A stretch of DNA of 64,000 bases from Homalodisca vitripennis. Taxonomy: Eukaryota; Arthropoda; Insecta; Hemiptera; Cicadellidae. The stretch covers positions 130,648,001 to 130,712,000 of the forward strand of contig NC_060213.1 in assembly GCF_021130785.1 (NCBI RefSeq). The letters are read 5' to 3'. Both the position numbers and the translations under genes were made by a program. The first letter of the stretch is position 1; each line of letters starts with the position of its first letter. This document shows, in pieces, positions 32,721 to 44,649 of this stretch. The notes beneath the pieces were generated by a model. It saw only the letters and a list, made by a program, of their open reading frames with translations. It searched no databases and had not been told where the DNA came from.

Positions 32721-33314
32721 CTGAAACATATTCAGGAGAGAAGTCTTATTGAAAAACAACTTAAGAGGCTAGATGTAGATTTTGCAACGAAGATAAGGAT
32801 CAATGGAATACTATTTCTTATCATTTTTTTAAACAAATTTGTAAAATAATGCAGTTATATTTAGAATATTACTGTTAATAATAAGTAATTAGAGTAGACT
32901 ATTTATATAATACTCATGAAAATGTTTTTTTTTTTTGGGTAAATTAATAATATATAATTATTACAACAGATACTTGTACACCAGGTTTACTCCGGGAATA
33001 ATTTGGTCACCCTTAGATAGTACATGTTTAGATAGACAAAATTGGCACACAAACCCTCTGTGTCCAATCTCACAAAACCTTCAAAGGCAACTTTGAGCAG
33101 CTTTTTTAGGGATCCAACGTGTTTCATACAAATGATGTAATAGTTCCATTTGGTTGGTTTCTCTTACTCATAAAGAAATAATTTAAACAATCAAGCAGAA
33201 AAGCATGCACTTGCAAAGATTAGTATGATAGTTCACTCATCATGTTATAATCATGCAAACAAATACTTAATTTTTTAGTAAGGCAGTGGATTTTGCTAAC
33301 ACATAGCTAATAAA

Positions 33315-33712
33315 TCCACAGGGTTGCTACAGGAGTCCAATAATGAAATTCCCTGACTTTTCCCTGATTTCCAGACCAAATTTTTCATTTTTCCCTGACT
33401 TTTTACGATGCAATCCCCAGGGTTTTTGGCAATTAATGGGTGGAAAAAAGCGGTGTTGAGGCTAACAGGGTGGCAAATATAAAAAAGCAAAAAATAAAGT
33501 GAACACAGTTTAATACGTACAAAAAGATTGACTTAAATGATCTGATTAAATGATCGCGGCGGCAGTAAGTTTATTTGTGTAAAGGGATTTTATATTTTTC
33601 CCTGACCAACGTCGAAATTCCCTGACTTGAGACCGGATTCCCTGACTTTTCCCTGGTTTCCAGTTCTGTTTTTTCCCCTGACTTTTCCCTGACCTGTAGC
33701 ATCTCTGATCCA
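33315..33712. repeat. CCCTGAC-rich repeat
   Basis: A stretch studded with TTCCCTGACTTTTCCCTG units, dense at both ends. Similar short stretches occur at 36575-36590 and 38015-38045, so it is a dispersed repeat, probably the end region of a DNA element. No ORF of note. Confidence 0.5.
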
Positions 33713-33747
33713 TTGATTTCCTATAATGCTATGAAATATAATTTTCT

Positions 33748-34772
33748 TTAACACTTTGAGTGCTGGCCCTAAATAACATGTAACTCTGTAGAATGCTGGG
33801 CGTTTTTGGTGGTTTTCAAAAATTTATTTAAAAAAAAAGTATTTGAGGTATAAGAAAAATACTTGCATGCCTAAATTCAGCTTACTTTCGTCTTTCTTTT
33901 AACATGAGATTGTTAGTGGTTTTTTCAAAAACTACACATAAAAAATGTTTTTTGAAAAACATATATTTAAAAGGAAAAATTATTTTTTTAGACAGTTTTT
34001 TTATCTAACATACTAAACTAAGCATATATACAATTATTTACAATGACCCATTTACAAATATAAACAGTCCTTTGAATAATACAAATCATGTTTTTATGTC
34101 TTGTAGTTTTTTGACAAAAAAACTATGCCGACATATTGATGGGTCGGCATCACTTTCGTCGTCAGTACTGTTTTCAGCATCTGTAACATAATAACATACT
34201 ATGTAAAATATAAATATATTTTCATTTTATTCATATGAATAGAATATTAGTTGAATAAAGTTAATTTATTATAAAACAAATTATAGTTTGATTCACGAAA
34301 ACAATAACATAACCAAACTTTTAGACTGATGTGTATGTGATAAATAGACTTATTCTTACCTGAAATATGTGTCTCATCTTCTTCCATGAAATCAGGATCA
34401 ATGTCAGAACCGTCAAAAATACTATCAACACCAATAAAACTATCTTCATCTAATACATCACTGATCGCAACGTTGTTCAAGCTGCGAGAAGCCATGATTG
34501 CGACATAGACTGCCGGCCGCAACGAACGTCACGTCTCGGCACGTAATCAAAGCGACTGAAGTTGCTTTGTCACCAAGCTCATTCAATACATCTAACGGTG
34601 AATTGTGTTACTAAAAACCCAAAAAAACATTGTAGAGTAGGCAAAACCCGTTTAATACGGACAATGTAATATAATACCAATTGAAATGACAACCACGTAA
34701 AACTACGGGATTAGCATTCTTCGGAAGTTTCGCTGTTCCGTAAAATTATGGGATTAGCACTCTAAGTGTTAA
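33748..34772 (-). mobile_element. piggyBac-like element, internally deleted
   Basis: TTAA at both edges (33748-33751, 34769-34772) with inverted ends ACACTTTGAGTGCT and AGCACTCTAAGTGT. The interior retains an acidic two-exon ORF like the N-terminus of piggyBac transposases but lacks the DDD catalytic domain. It is about 1 kb, where complete piggyBac elements are usually more than 2 kb. Confidence 0.75.
34086..34495 (-). CDS. Two-exon ORF, piggyBac transposase N-terminus
   Basis: Exon 1 is 34360-34495, starting ATG with MASRSLNNVAISDVLDEDSF and continuing with Asp/Glu-rich sequence. Donor TCAG|GTAAGA and acceptor TTATGTTACAG|AT match in phase 1. Exon 2 is 34086-34180 and reads DAENSTDDESDADPS before ending with TGA, about 76 residues in all. 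Acidic D/S/E clusters ahead of the catalytic domain are typical of piggyBac transposases. Here the rest is gone, so if translated it is a catalytically inert peptide. Splicing is inferred from signals and phase only. Confidence 0.55.
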
Positions 34773-35279
34773 AGTTCACAGTTATTATTTATTACAACGA
34801 AAAACTCATTATAAGAGGTAAACGTAAAAAGGAAAACAGGAAATTTTAGTTAAAAATTAACATATTTACTGATAAAAATCTAAAAATAATTATTTACCAT
34901 ACTGTTAATCTGATATAAATTCAAATTCATGGAACAATCTAATAAAACTGAAAGATTATAAAAGCTACTATTATAGTATTTTTTTATTTAAGATTTCATA
35001 GAGAAGGTCTATTATTTTATCTTATCATCTGGGAAGACAAAGGATATATTTGGTTATGGCTCTATAGGATGCAGAACAGATGAGCAGGTGGATAGGACTA
35101 GACAAAGGGCTTATCCCTCCCCCAGCCGTGGAGTAAAGGTCGTCTATACATACTTCCTTGCCAACTGTGATAAGCATGGAGTGTGCACCAGCCATTTTTA
35201 AGACCTTTTGTGAGCTAAAAAAACTCTCCAATAGACACAATGTGTAATATTGGATATAATCATGCTAGGAATTTTGGTT
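34773..35279. other. Intron, nothing recognised
   Basis: A+T-rich. The minus-strand ORF at 35025-35240 has no recognisable domain. Confidence 0.4.
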
Positions 35280-35700
35280 AGTCTACAATTCTAATATATT
35301 TCATTCTACGGCGAGGGAAGGGTTTAAGGCTCATTTCCCACTGTTGTGTTACCGTACATCGCTTGAATCTAGTGGGTGGCCTATCTCAAAATGTGGGGGG
35401 TCAAATCGTTTTGGAAATTTTTACAAATTTTAAAAAAGTATTAGAGGAAAAATCCTCTTTAAAAAGAGATTAAGAAATCATCTAGTTCTGGGATTATTCT
35501 ACTAGTTGTTTTGTGTTAGTTGCAGGATGGTGAGATGCATTCATTTTTATTTGCTATGACAAGATTATGTTGTGTTTAATGTAATTCTTTCATTTTACGA
35601 TTTATTGACCATTATAATACATTTATTGTATACAACATGTATTATTGTAACCGGACCTTGGTCATACATGTAATTCATATCAACGACAATAAAAGATGAA
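35280..35700 (+). mobile_element. Probable LINE 3' end fragment
   Basis: A degraded FKKRLRNHLVLGLFY-like end of ORF2 near 35450-35510, followed by an A+T-rich 3' UTR ending AATAAAAGATGAATG. It resembles short 5'-truncated CR1/Jockey insertions elsewhere in the window. Confidence 0.35.
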
Positions 35701-36200
35701 TGTTTGGGAAATCCTTAAACACTTTCCTTAAAGCTCTGATTCGTCCTCATGTGCCTATTTTTTGTTTGAGTAAATACAAAAAAAAGTAATACAAGGGAGA
35801 TGATTTCTAGGTAGTCAAGAAGTTAATGAATGAATGCACAATTGGTTGACAACTTTACTAACTCAAAGAAAGATCTTCAAGCTTCCAAAATGATGAAACA
35901 AATTGTTCAGCATGCAAGAGGCTATGTTACAATAAGTTATAGATGAGTTGTATGTTGTAAATAAGTACAGTTTACATTTGAATGACTCATATTATACTCA
36001 CAATGAAACTTGATAGTACAAAGTTTTATGTTGTTACTTTGCACTCTGCCAAAACAAGAAAAATACTCAAGTCCGTGTAAACACCTCACCATTAGAAGAA
36101 ATAGAAACACTAATTCATATGTTCAGAAAGGTTATTGAAGAGTGATAATAGGTTAATTCATGCCATGCTGCAAGAGTTTAAATAGACTGAATCATTCAAC

Positions 36201-36412
36201 CTTGGCTTCTGCGATGTTGTTGAGATTAACAATAGTCTTAATGCTCAATGTTTTCTCCACTTTTAAATCAACACCCCAGGGGATTTCTACTTTAGCTTTA
36301 ATGAAATATTGAATTTTGCCATGTTCACTCTTAAAAGACGAAGGCAGTATTGTCGGCAGAGTCGTGGAGAACAGACACACATATTCTCCTGGCAGTAGAG
36401 TCTGCATTTCAC
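36201..36412 (-). CDS. Arrestin-domain protein, N-domain exon (second visible)
   Basis: A 212-base exon, acceptor TTTTCCAG and donor AAG|GTTGAA. It encodes (G)EMQTLLPGEYVCLFSTTLPT, ILPSSFKSEHGKIQYFIKAK and VEIPWGVDLKVEKTLSIKTI. The order LP-G-E-(Y/H)-x-x-x-F-x-x-x-LP-x-x-LPSSF-x-x-x-HG-x-I-x-Y-x-(V/I)KA...PW is diagnostic for the arrestin N-domain. Its first two bases complete a Gly codon with the G that ends the exon at 38907-39041, giving YYLLG-EMQ. Confidence 0.92.
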
Positions 36413-37194
36413 CTGGAAAACCATCCATTTCAGGCCAATCACTTCATAATACTGGGATGAAATTTTATACTCGTGGTTTACTATTGCTATATTGGATAGT
36501 GTGGAATTTTCCATTCTGCAATGGCATAAAAATAGTGGTTTATCAGGGTGCCTAGCAAAGTGGCTTGAAGAAATTCCCTGAATTTTCTATTAAAAAAATT
36601 TGTCCATATCCTATTACCGGTAAAAGAATAGTTTTATTTATAAATAATCTGAGTTTCAAAATATGGACACAAATACTGATTAAAATACAAAAATTAGTAT
36701 AAAAAATGAGTAATAAGCTAATATTTTTTTCAAACAAAGTTACAAAGATTATTTAAAGTTGAAGTAATGATAGGCTTGTATATGCAGTGTATTGTGGTGT
36801 TTAGAATTTACAACCCGAGTCCATAAAGTTCCAGGTTAACAAAACTTGTCTCGCACCTTCTGAATACTCAAAAGTAATGAGCAAAATATAAAAATAAGTG
36901 ACTTTTTTTGACAACCATTACAAACGTAATGTATACAAAGCAACAACTTTACGAAGCAATATTTTACAACATATTTAGCTAATTAAACTGGGAAATATAT
37001 GTATAGATTGAAGAATATGGCATTTTTATTTATTTAAGAAATTCTCTTTACAACAAAGATCTTACTTTACTGTGTGTGTGTGAGTGAGTTCATACTGCAG
37101 CCCAAGCAATGTTTATACTTTAAAAAAAATCGAAAATATTTTGACTGGCAATATCAAGACAAACACAAACTGAAAACAAAATTACTTTTTTCCG

Positions 37195-37378
37195 ATTCAA
37201 TTATTTTGTATTTGGCTGTATCTGTTACATATGCGTTTAAATAAGCAAACTAACATATGATCGAAAGACCAAATACCTGTCAAACGACTCTTATTTACAT
37301 TAAATTGTATAAATGGCAATAGCCTTATTTAATTTCAATAAACATTGAGTCACAAAAAGTACTCGCTCCACTGGGAGC
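37195..37378 (-). repeat. Dispersed copy of the tRNA-like unit, reversed and diverged
   Basis: Reverse complement of the 255-bp unit at 1283-1790. It carries the GGCAATAGCC segment, the ATTCAAT/ATTGAGT inverted repeat flanks and the 3' end of the tRNA-like core (GCTCCACTGGGAGC). The order crosses a unit junction, as in the tandem array. It ends directly in a TA microsatellite (37379-37394), the same flank type as at 1790. Confidence 0.75.
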
Positions 37379-38177
37379 TATATATATATATATAGAATTG
37401 CAAGCAAAATATTTACAAAACTAGGATAATTTTTTAATTAGGATATTCATCTACGGATATTCATATACTAAGTACAATAAACACATTATAGCGATTGGTA
37501 ACTTTTATACTGCCGATTAGCTGTCGTTCGGGAATAAACAAAGCAGATACTCGTGACAATCTACTATTGTAAATCTAAAAAATAATAAGTGCAAGCAAGA
37601 TATTATTTTTTAAAACTCAGACAATTATGTTAATAACACTATTTATTTACAATTTTTCAAGAAAATACAACAACAAAAACGATTTGGTGATCGGTAATTT
37701 GTATATTCCCGATAATATTAATGACATGGCGAGTCTCTACAGAATCCTACAATTTACAGTAAAATATGAATGAATTTATAAATATTGATTTTTCTTGAAC
37801 ACTGTGTCCTCATCGACAAGTCATGTTGACTTAGTGAGGTTCTAATGTTGTAATGATACTTACACTTCGTAATGTTCTGTAGATTGATGATGACATCCCT
37901 AGTTGTTATCATAATTCCATAAAACTGACATTTTAAACAAAACATTTCAGACATTTCATAACCAGACAATTTTCCCGGTCTATAATGAAATTCCGATTTT
38001 CTCCACATTGGTAAAATTCCCTGACTATTCCTGATTTTTCCTGGCGGCCATAGTCACTCTGTATATGTATTTCTCAGGAAACATTTTTAATCAACAGAGA
38101 AAATACTAAAACACAAAGAAAGTTCTGAATAGTCCAAAGGTGAGCGGGATTGGTGAAAACTGTTTGCAACTTTATTA

Positions 38178-38640
38178 CAATAATAATAATAATATTTTAT
38201 TGCCATACAAAATTTTTACATTCATCGACAAAGTCAAAGTACAGCCAGTAGCCAAGTCAAACTTAGTTTACTAATCAAAATGTTAGTGTATATAAACTAA
38301 TTTACCATAAACTATTATCATAAACTATTACAAAATAAAAAATTACATAAAGTATTTTTGGTTAAAAACCAATACAAGGTACAGGTACATCATGTAATGA
38401 TTGCCAAAGCTAAACAAATTCTCTTTATTCTTTAAAATCTATTATTTATTACTCTTTAGCTATGTTTCAGTGGATGACTTTTTAAACTTTCACCTATATT
38501 AAATATTTGCCAACACTGTGGAGACAAAGAAAAAGGCTAAAGTAACAAATTTCATATGTACAGCTGTATTTTTAATTAACTCTTCCTAAGTTGCTTCTCT
38601 AGAGAGGGTGTATTGGCTTGTCTTCTCAATGGACAAAAGA
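38178..38640 (-). mobile_element. LINE 3' end fragment with (ATT)n tail
   Basis: On the minus strand, GTATGGCAATAAAATATT is followed by ATT repeats (38178-38195), a typical CR1/Jockey-type 3' terminus. The upstream sequence is too decayed to read. Confidence 0.5.
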
Positions 38641-38726
38641 AAGCAAGCTGAACTCAAAAGCTTTTATTGTAACTATTCTTAAATAATTGAAGAATCTTGA
38701 AGCATTGCAAAAAGTTAAAATGAACC

Positions 38727-38813
38727 ACTGGTAAATGAATACAAATTTTCCAATATTAATTTTATTATTGCAATAATAAAATGATATTGGAAAATTTGTA
38801 TTCATTTACCAGT
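38727..38813. repeat. Near-perfect 43-base-arm hairpin
   Basis: ACTGGTAAATGAATACAAAT begins the left arm and its complement ends the right arm. The centre is at 38770 with essentially no loop. Only two or three mismatches occur, near TTAAT/ATGAT. Confidence 0.9.
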
Positions 38814-38906
38814 ACCTACTTCATTTAATCTGAAATAATTTATATAACGGGAGTTATATGTGTATTTGATACAGATTGTTTTAGACTGTGTTATTATAAT
38901 ACCTAC

Positions 38907-39041
38907 CCAGAAGGTAGTACATTATGGAAAAGTATTCTTCAGAAGCACAGAAGGTAACCACCTCATATTCGTTACTCCTGCATGTTTCATGTCTACCCTT
39001 GAACGAAACTTTGGCTTCTCCAAATAAATGAAGTTTTACAT
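38907..39041 (-). CDS. Arrestin-domain protein, N-domain exon (first visible)
   Basis: A 135-base exon, acceptor TTTTTATTTAG|AT and donor CTGG|GTAGGT. It encodes VKLHLFGEAKVSFKGRHETC and a later CASEEYFSIMYYLLG. The motif (F/L)-x-GEAKV-x-(W/F)...E-x-Y-F-x-x-x-YYL(L/V)G is the classical start of the alpha-arrestin N-domain. It needs an upstream exon ending in phase 1, probably coding the initiating Met and the first strands. I could not find it between here and 60660. Confidence 0.92.
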
Positions 39042-40019
39042 CTAAATAAAAAGAAAAAACACACAATCACTTGAGTCAATAATTAATAAGCAATTGATCA
39101 ATAATTCATAAATAATTATTCCAACCTAATTTATAAAATCAATGGTACAATAAACAAAATCAAATCATCATTCATTCCTAGTTTTTAAATAAATTGTTTT
39201 TATCACTAAAAGTAGATTTTGTGTAGAGTTCTTTCTTACAAATGTCACTTTTTTCTGAAGGCCCTTTTTTATTTCCTTCTAGAAGTTTACTAGCTGAAAT
39301 CTTTTATTTCAAACATAACAGGCCTAAACCTTAAGGCTTAATGTATATATTATAACACTGTTAATTATATATTCTTACTAAAACAAGGTAAAAAAAGGTG
39401 GGGGCTTCTAACATTGTATTCGGGGAGCTAATCTAAATAAACCTTTAAAAACTAGATAGATTTTGTAAACAAAATCAGCCAACTGCAATCCCCTTCAAAG
39501 TAGCACTAACCAAAATTTTCCAACTTAACCTGACCAAATATAACCCCCCCCCCCCCCAATCCCAAGACCACCCCCTTCCAAAGGTGTGTTAAAAAAGTAA
39601 CAGGAATTTTGAAGTTTCACGGGTAAGTACAGTCCGATTGTCAAAATTTTTGTTTTAATATGTTGGTACTCATGCTCCTGATGTATAATACAATTTCCAG
39701 CTGTATTCATTGTTTACTTTTTCAGTGGCAGCTGCTAGGGTTAGACATGTTTTATGAACTCAGTAATTCTTATCTGTTAAAAAAAATGTATAAAAGAATT
39801 AGTATCAAATTTTGTATGAAAAATGAAATAAAGTATATAACAAAAAGTGTTGGAAATGTTAACAAAGGCTTATAGTGAGTTTACTATGAGTGAAACAAAG
39901 GTTTACAACTGGTATTCAAAGTTAAAAACATTTCAAAAATGGGCTTGAAGGGGAGCCCTCTGGACACCCCAGCACATCAATAATCAGTGAAAACGTAAAA
40001 AATTGAAGGGGCTGGAGCG
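39042..40019. other. No gene seen; C-homopolymer
   Basis: A+T-rich sequence with a run of about 14 C at 39545-39558. ORFs on either strand are short and unrecognised. Confidence 0.4.
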
Positions 40020-40709
40020 AGCAAAGGTAGCAAAGTACTGGGGGCCAAGAAATGGAGTTTGAAGAATTTGTTGACTTCAATGATGATGTAGCAGTATGTG
40101 GAGGTCTAACGGATGAAGATATCCTAGCTTCTGTTCAACCCTCAAATCTTCAAGAAGATGAAGCAGCTGAAGATGAGGCGGATAAACAAGAGGAGAGTGG
40201 TCAACCTGTACTGTCAAGAAAAGACGCAAGAGAAGCTATTGATGTTTTTTCGAGGAGAAAAATTGCTTTGAGTTAGATTCCACTTTGGATATGGCAATCA
40301 TTCACGTGGGGAAACGATCAAAAATTGATAACTCTTTCAAGACTTGAATGCAATTTTTTATTTTTTGTGAAAATATTGATCTGTTATGTATAATTGTTTT
40401 AAATTATATATGTATAAGTGATTTAATACATACATGGATACTGTATTTTGTTAAATTTTTGCCCTCTGTTTTTGACCTAGGTCAACATTGAAAAATATCT
40501 TCAGTTATGTAAACACTGATTTGCAATATGGAGGTTGGCCATAATAATCTTCGTTTTGAAGAAGTTATCTCAGAGCGAGGAGAAACCTGTGTATAATACA
40601 AATAACGGCAGTATTAAACCTCAATAAAATGCACCTCTTTATTACGGATACCTTGATAAGACGAATGTTTTCTGTAGCCCTGGAAATTAATCTTATCGAG
40701 GTTCGACTG
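40020..40709 (+). mobile_element. Tigger/pogo transposon remnant
   Basis: ORF 40052-40276 (EFVDFNDDVAVCGGLTDEDI, acidic stretch, SRKDAREAIDVFSRR) matches the C-terminal end of Tigger/pogo transposases. The right end reads CGAGGTTCGACTG before a TA at 40710, the complement of the Tigger-type CAGTCGAACCTCG terminus. The left end and the catalytic domain are missing. Confidence 0.65.
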
Positions 40710-40871
40710 TACATAATATAAAGTATATCTGAACAAAAACAATTTATTCTCTCACATTGATTGTACAGATAAATTTCAAATCCGGGTAAATGAATTATCT
40801 AGAATTGATAAACAATTGGTGACTGATTTTAAGCAAATGTGCAACATAGTTTCTTCTTTTTTTTAATCTAC

Positions 40872-41042
40872 CTGAGGGCTGCCAATTTGAGGAGATGAAG
40901 TGTTTGGATCATAGCGTAATAGTAACTTTGTGATGTGCCTTAAATTGATTGCTAAGTATAATTCTTCTATCAGCTCACGTTTTGTGCTATGGAAATCCAG
41001 GTAGTGGGAAGTCTCATATGAATCCATTAATTTGCATCGAAC
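40872..41042 (-). CDS. Orphan exon candidate, unknown protein
   Basis: On the minus strand, the acceptor TTTAATAG and donor CAG|GTAGAT enclose exactly 57 codons in phase 0 with no stop. It reads VRCKLMDSYETSHYLDFHST, then KRELIEELYLAINLRHITKL and a SSPQIGSPQ end. The composition is that of a folded, helical host protein and is unlike the surrounding repeats. I do not recognise the family. It lies upstream of the arrestin exons on the same strand but shows no arrestin signature. It may belong to a separate gene, or be an unannotated transposon exon. Confidence 0.4.
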
Positions 41043-41049
41043 CTATTAA

Positions 41050-43328
41050 AGTTATAGGAGGAAAGTGGTTTCTAATACTATTGAAAATTTCATGTTGTGT
41101 AAATATTATTCAGTAATAGTTGAGTTGGCTCATTGTGCGGTTTGTAAATGAGAAAGGAAAGACATGACAAATTTATAACATTCCTAAAGAATTCTGGGGA
41201 CACAGGTGAAAACCGTGCAGACACAGTGTAACAGAATCTGGTAAGTTTTAACGGTTCAAATATGCTTAGTAAGTATTCTTGTATGCAAGGCACACTGAAA
41301 GTAATCAATCCACTGGGTTTCTACATTTCCTGTATGGCCACTCAGGAAAATTTTGAGTGGTTCTGTAGCAACAGTGTTGTAGTAAATATACAGAATGTTT
41401 TATCTTTCACAGAACATGTTTGATTATTTTTCTAGATCAGCACATAAATGAAATTTGTTTACATATTTTTTTTGGGTTAAAAAGTTCAACACTGAAGTGA
41501 TTAAGTCAGACTCGTTGGAATACTAAAGAGGAAACATTTAGATGTCTAAATTTAACGTAGCTATGGTAGGAAGGGTTGCTTCAATTAGAATGTTGAATTT
41601 AGCTACAGCTCATCTTCCTTTTATTGCAGGTCTGGTATCTGATGATGTAGATTTGACTGCTGAAATCTGGGGTCATGTTCGTCTGAGGAGATCAACAGAA
41701 AGTTGACGATGAAGAAGCTGAAAACGAACCTTTACATCAATTGTGCACGTGATGAGACTTGACACTTCACCCATTTGTAGGTGTCTCTGATGTCGAAACA
41801 ATGTAAAGGTTGTAAGGATATTGGGAGAGAAAATCCCTCCTACAGTACCAAAGTCCCTCATATTGCAAACCCCCTCGTACTGCGTGTCCTTAACCCAATA
41901 TCTTTTGCATTACTTAATGTTGATTGCACTGCAATTTTTGTTATAAATGGCATTACACATTGTCAAGATAATTCTGACTATTTTTTCATCAGGGTTGATA
42001 TGAAGTGGGTATTGTAAACCAGTACAATAAATATTAGATATCAATTTTTACATAGGTCTACTGCAATTCAACTTTAAAGATAAGATGAAAACCAACTTTT
42101 GTTTAACTCTGGATCTGGCAGTTCCAGGCACTATTTTGCTAGTACACCTTCATTCAAACCTATGTAGAATATTTATTATTGAAGTAAACTAAACACTCCG
42201 ACACACACAATTCACTAGGGTTGGTCAACTAGTGGATAGTTGAATGATTGTAAGCACTCACTCAATCCAATCTACTGAACACGATATCTTACCGACTCTG
42301 CCCCCCAGAACTCAGATAACAGATACGTTATCAGGCTGCTATCAGTCCCGACCGCAGATAATATTCAAGTAAACAGATTATCCAGACACAGCACACAAAC
42401 TGAACATTAAAACATTAGAAACTTAACCACTTATGAATATACCCCCTAAAATCATGTTATTTGTCATTTGCACCCCCTAGTACTTTAGATATTTTTTGTT
42501 CAGAAGGGTGTGAGCAGAATACGTTGATAACGTCAAATTCGTGATTTGCCGCTCCAGCCTTTTACTTATAGCTACCATAAATTCAATAGAATGCTGTATT
42601 TTTGGCCATTCAAATTACTAGAGCAGAGGGTCCTACAGGCTTCAAAGAACAGATAGGTTAACTATTATGTCCACTGAGATAACCCTAATGTCAGTGATAA
42701 TTTTATTGCAACATCTGATGAATACCTAAAATTGTCCTTTATATCAGTTATAACTACCTATGTACAGGGTGACCTTGACGTTACCAATTAGAATTCGATT
42801 AGCATAATGTATGACTGATTTCAAAGAATATCAAACATAATGTAATAGATAAAACCTGTTACATTTATTTGATGAAACTAACCTCTTATTTTTGTGTGTC
42901 TATTCAACCAAAATTGTAAATTTTCCGGATACTACAGAACCGGCATAGAAAACAGCATCTGGGTTATCTAATACAAGCTTAAAAATTTTCTATTCCCATC
43001 TCTAATTCTTATAAGAACTTATGTAGCATGAAAACACTCAGAACACAACTAGATAACAGTGACAGTAACACGACAGGAGTGCAACAAACTACACCTACAA
43101 GGAAAATACGGCACTTCGATGTACAATGCAACGCAAACTGAATCAAGACGAGAGAGAGATGAATCACGAATCAACTTTTACTACGACACAACCTAAACAG
43201 CTGAACACTACAAAAAATATTTTCTTTTATTTATAAGGCATAGTATTGTAATCATAAAACTGTACAGTTTTTGTATTTTCTTATAAAAGTAGTCTTTTAT
43301 AAAGTGTGGTTACAATAGAGATCTTGTA
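41050..43328. other. No supported gene
   Basis: The minus ORF at 41090-41308 and plus ORF at 41781-42017 are unrecognised. A stretch near 41745-41815 (CTGATGAGAC, then GTGTCTCTGATGTCGAAAC) recurs on the minus strand at about 52577-52650, so it is an unnamed dispersed repeat. A CAGGGTGACCTTGACGTTAC stretch at about 42768 looks like a transposon end without a visible partner. Confidence 0.4.
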
Positions 43329-44649
43329 CAGGGTGGAGCGCGGCAATTTGCTTTTTTGCACTGCAGGCTGTGGCGGCACTGTTGGTCGAAGAGAGGGGAG
43401 AGTGGGCGTGGCTTATAGTGGCTGACGGGAGATTTGTATTCCTCCGCGTTCCAGTTGCCATCATGCAGTGGACACGAGAGGAGAGGTCGTTTTGTGTTGA
43501 AGCGTATTTTTCAAATGCCCACTCGATCACTGCAGTGCAGCGTGCTTTTCGTTTACGATTCGCTGTTCCCCCACGCGGACGTATTCCTGGTCAGCAACCA
43601 ATTGTAAATTGGGTAACTGCATTCAGAACAGCAGGGAATGTGTCATGTGTACGAAGGGGACCTCAGAGAAGGATTACAACACCGGAAAACATCGATAGAG
43701 TTAGAGCAGCAGTACTGCAATCTCCAAAACGCTCTGCTCGGAAGCAATCACTTGCTCTTGGCATTTCAAGACGTTCTCTCCACCGATTCTTAATGATGAA
43801 CTGAGATTTCACCCGTATAAAGTGTGCGTGGTCCATCAATTGTCAGCACGGGACTATTTGACACGGCATGTACTTCTTGTGAAGACATGCTTGCAACTAT
43901 ACCGCGTGACGCAATTGTGTTCTTTTCTGATGAGGCACATTTTCACCTCAGTGGGTGTGTCAACAAGCAAAACGCTACTAAAGTGAAACAAACCCCACAA
44001 GAGTCCTCTGCATTCGGACCGCGTCACTGTGTGGTGCGCCATATCACGAGTAGGCATCATTGGCCCTTTCTTTTTTCAGGATAACCGTCTTGCCATAACT
44101 GTGAACTCCGAACGGTACTTGACTATGATACAGGATTTTTTCAGCCGGTTCTTGAGGCAATGCAATTAGAGGATACATGGTTCCATCAGGATGGTGCCAC
44201 TGCACACACAGCGAGGGTTACCATGAATTTTTTGAGGCAAATGTTTCCTGGACGGCTTATCTCTTTGAGGGGTGATGTGAACTGGCCGGCACGCTCACCA
44301 GACTTAGCCCCATGCGATTTTTTCCTTTGGGGTTACCTGAAGTCAAAGGTCTATATCAACCGTCCCAACACCTTGGAAGACCTAAGGAACAATATTGAGG
44401 CTGAAATTGGCAGAATACCAGTCGACATGCTTGTTAGAGTTAATGAAAACTTCAGAAAACGTATGCAGCAGTGTGTGGATGCCGAAGGTCGTAATGTATC
44501 AACATTTGTCAGATACATTATTTAAAACCATGTAATAATTTAAAAATTCCCTTACTGTTCAATATAATGAAAATAAAAATTAACTTTTTCTAAGGTTCAT
44601 AATTTTTTTACTTTATTTCCAAATCAGCAAATTACCGCGCTCCACCCTG
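43329..44649 (+). mobile_element. Tc1/mariner-like transposon (DUF4817 + DDE), 1.3 kb
   Basis: Terminal inverted repeats CAGGGTGGAGCGCGGCAATT (43329) and its complement ending at 44649 match with one mismatch over about 26 bases. TA lies on each side, and outside it a further CTTG/CAAG symmetry. The transposase inside is split by frameshifts. It is the best preserved of the Tc1-type elements here. Confidence 0.9.
43463..44525 (+). pseudogene. DUF4817/DDE transposase, frameshifted
   Basis: Starts at MQWTREERSFCVEAYF. An N-terminal DUF4817 helix-turn-helix part follows (SITAVQRAFRLRF, IVNWVTAFRTAGNV, then a second HTH ARKQSLALGISRRSLHRF). After a stop near 43802 the DDE domain continues: VFFSDEAHFHLSGCVNKQN (first Asp), then in 44160-44525 TWFHQDGATAHTA (second Asp) and ARSPDLAPCDFFLWGYLKSK (third Asp). 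All three acidic residues are visible, but at least two breaks separate them. Confidence 0.85.

Noticed and set aside
39545..39558. C homopolymer
   Set aside because: A simple repeat; nothing around it suggests function.
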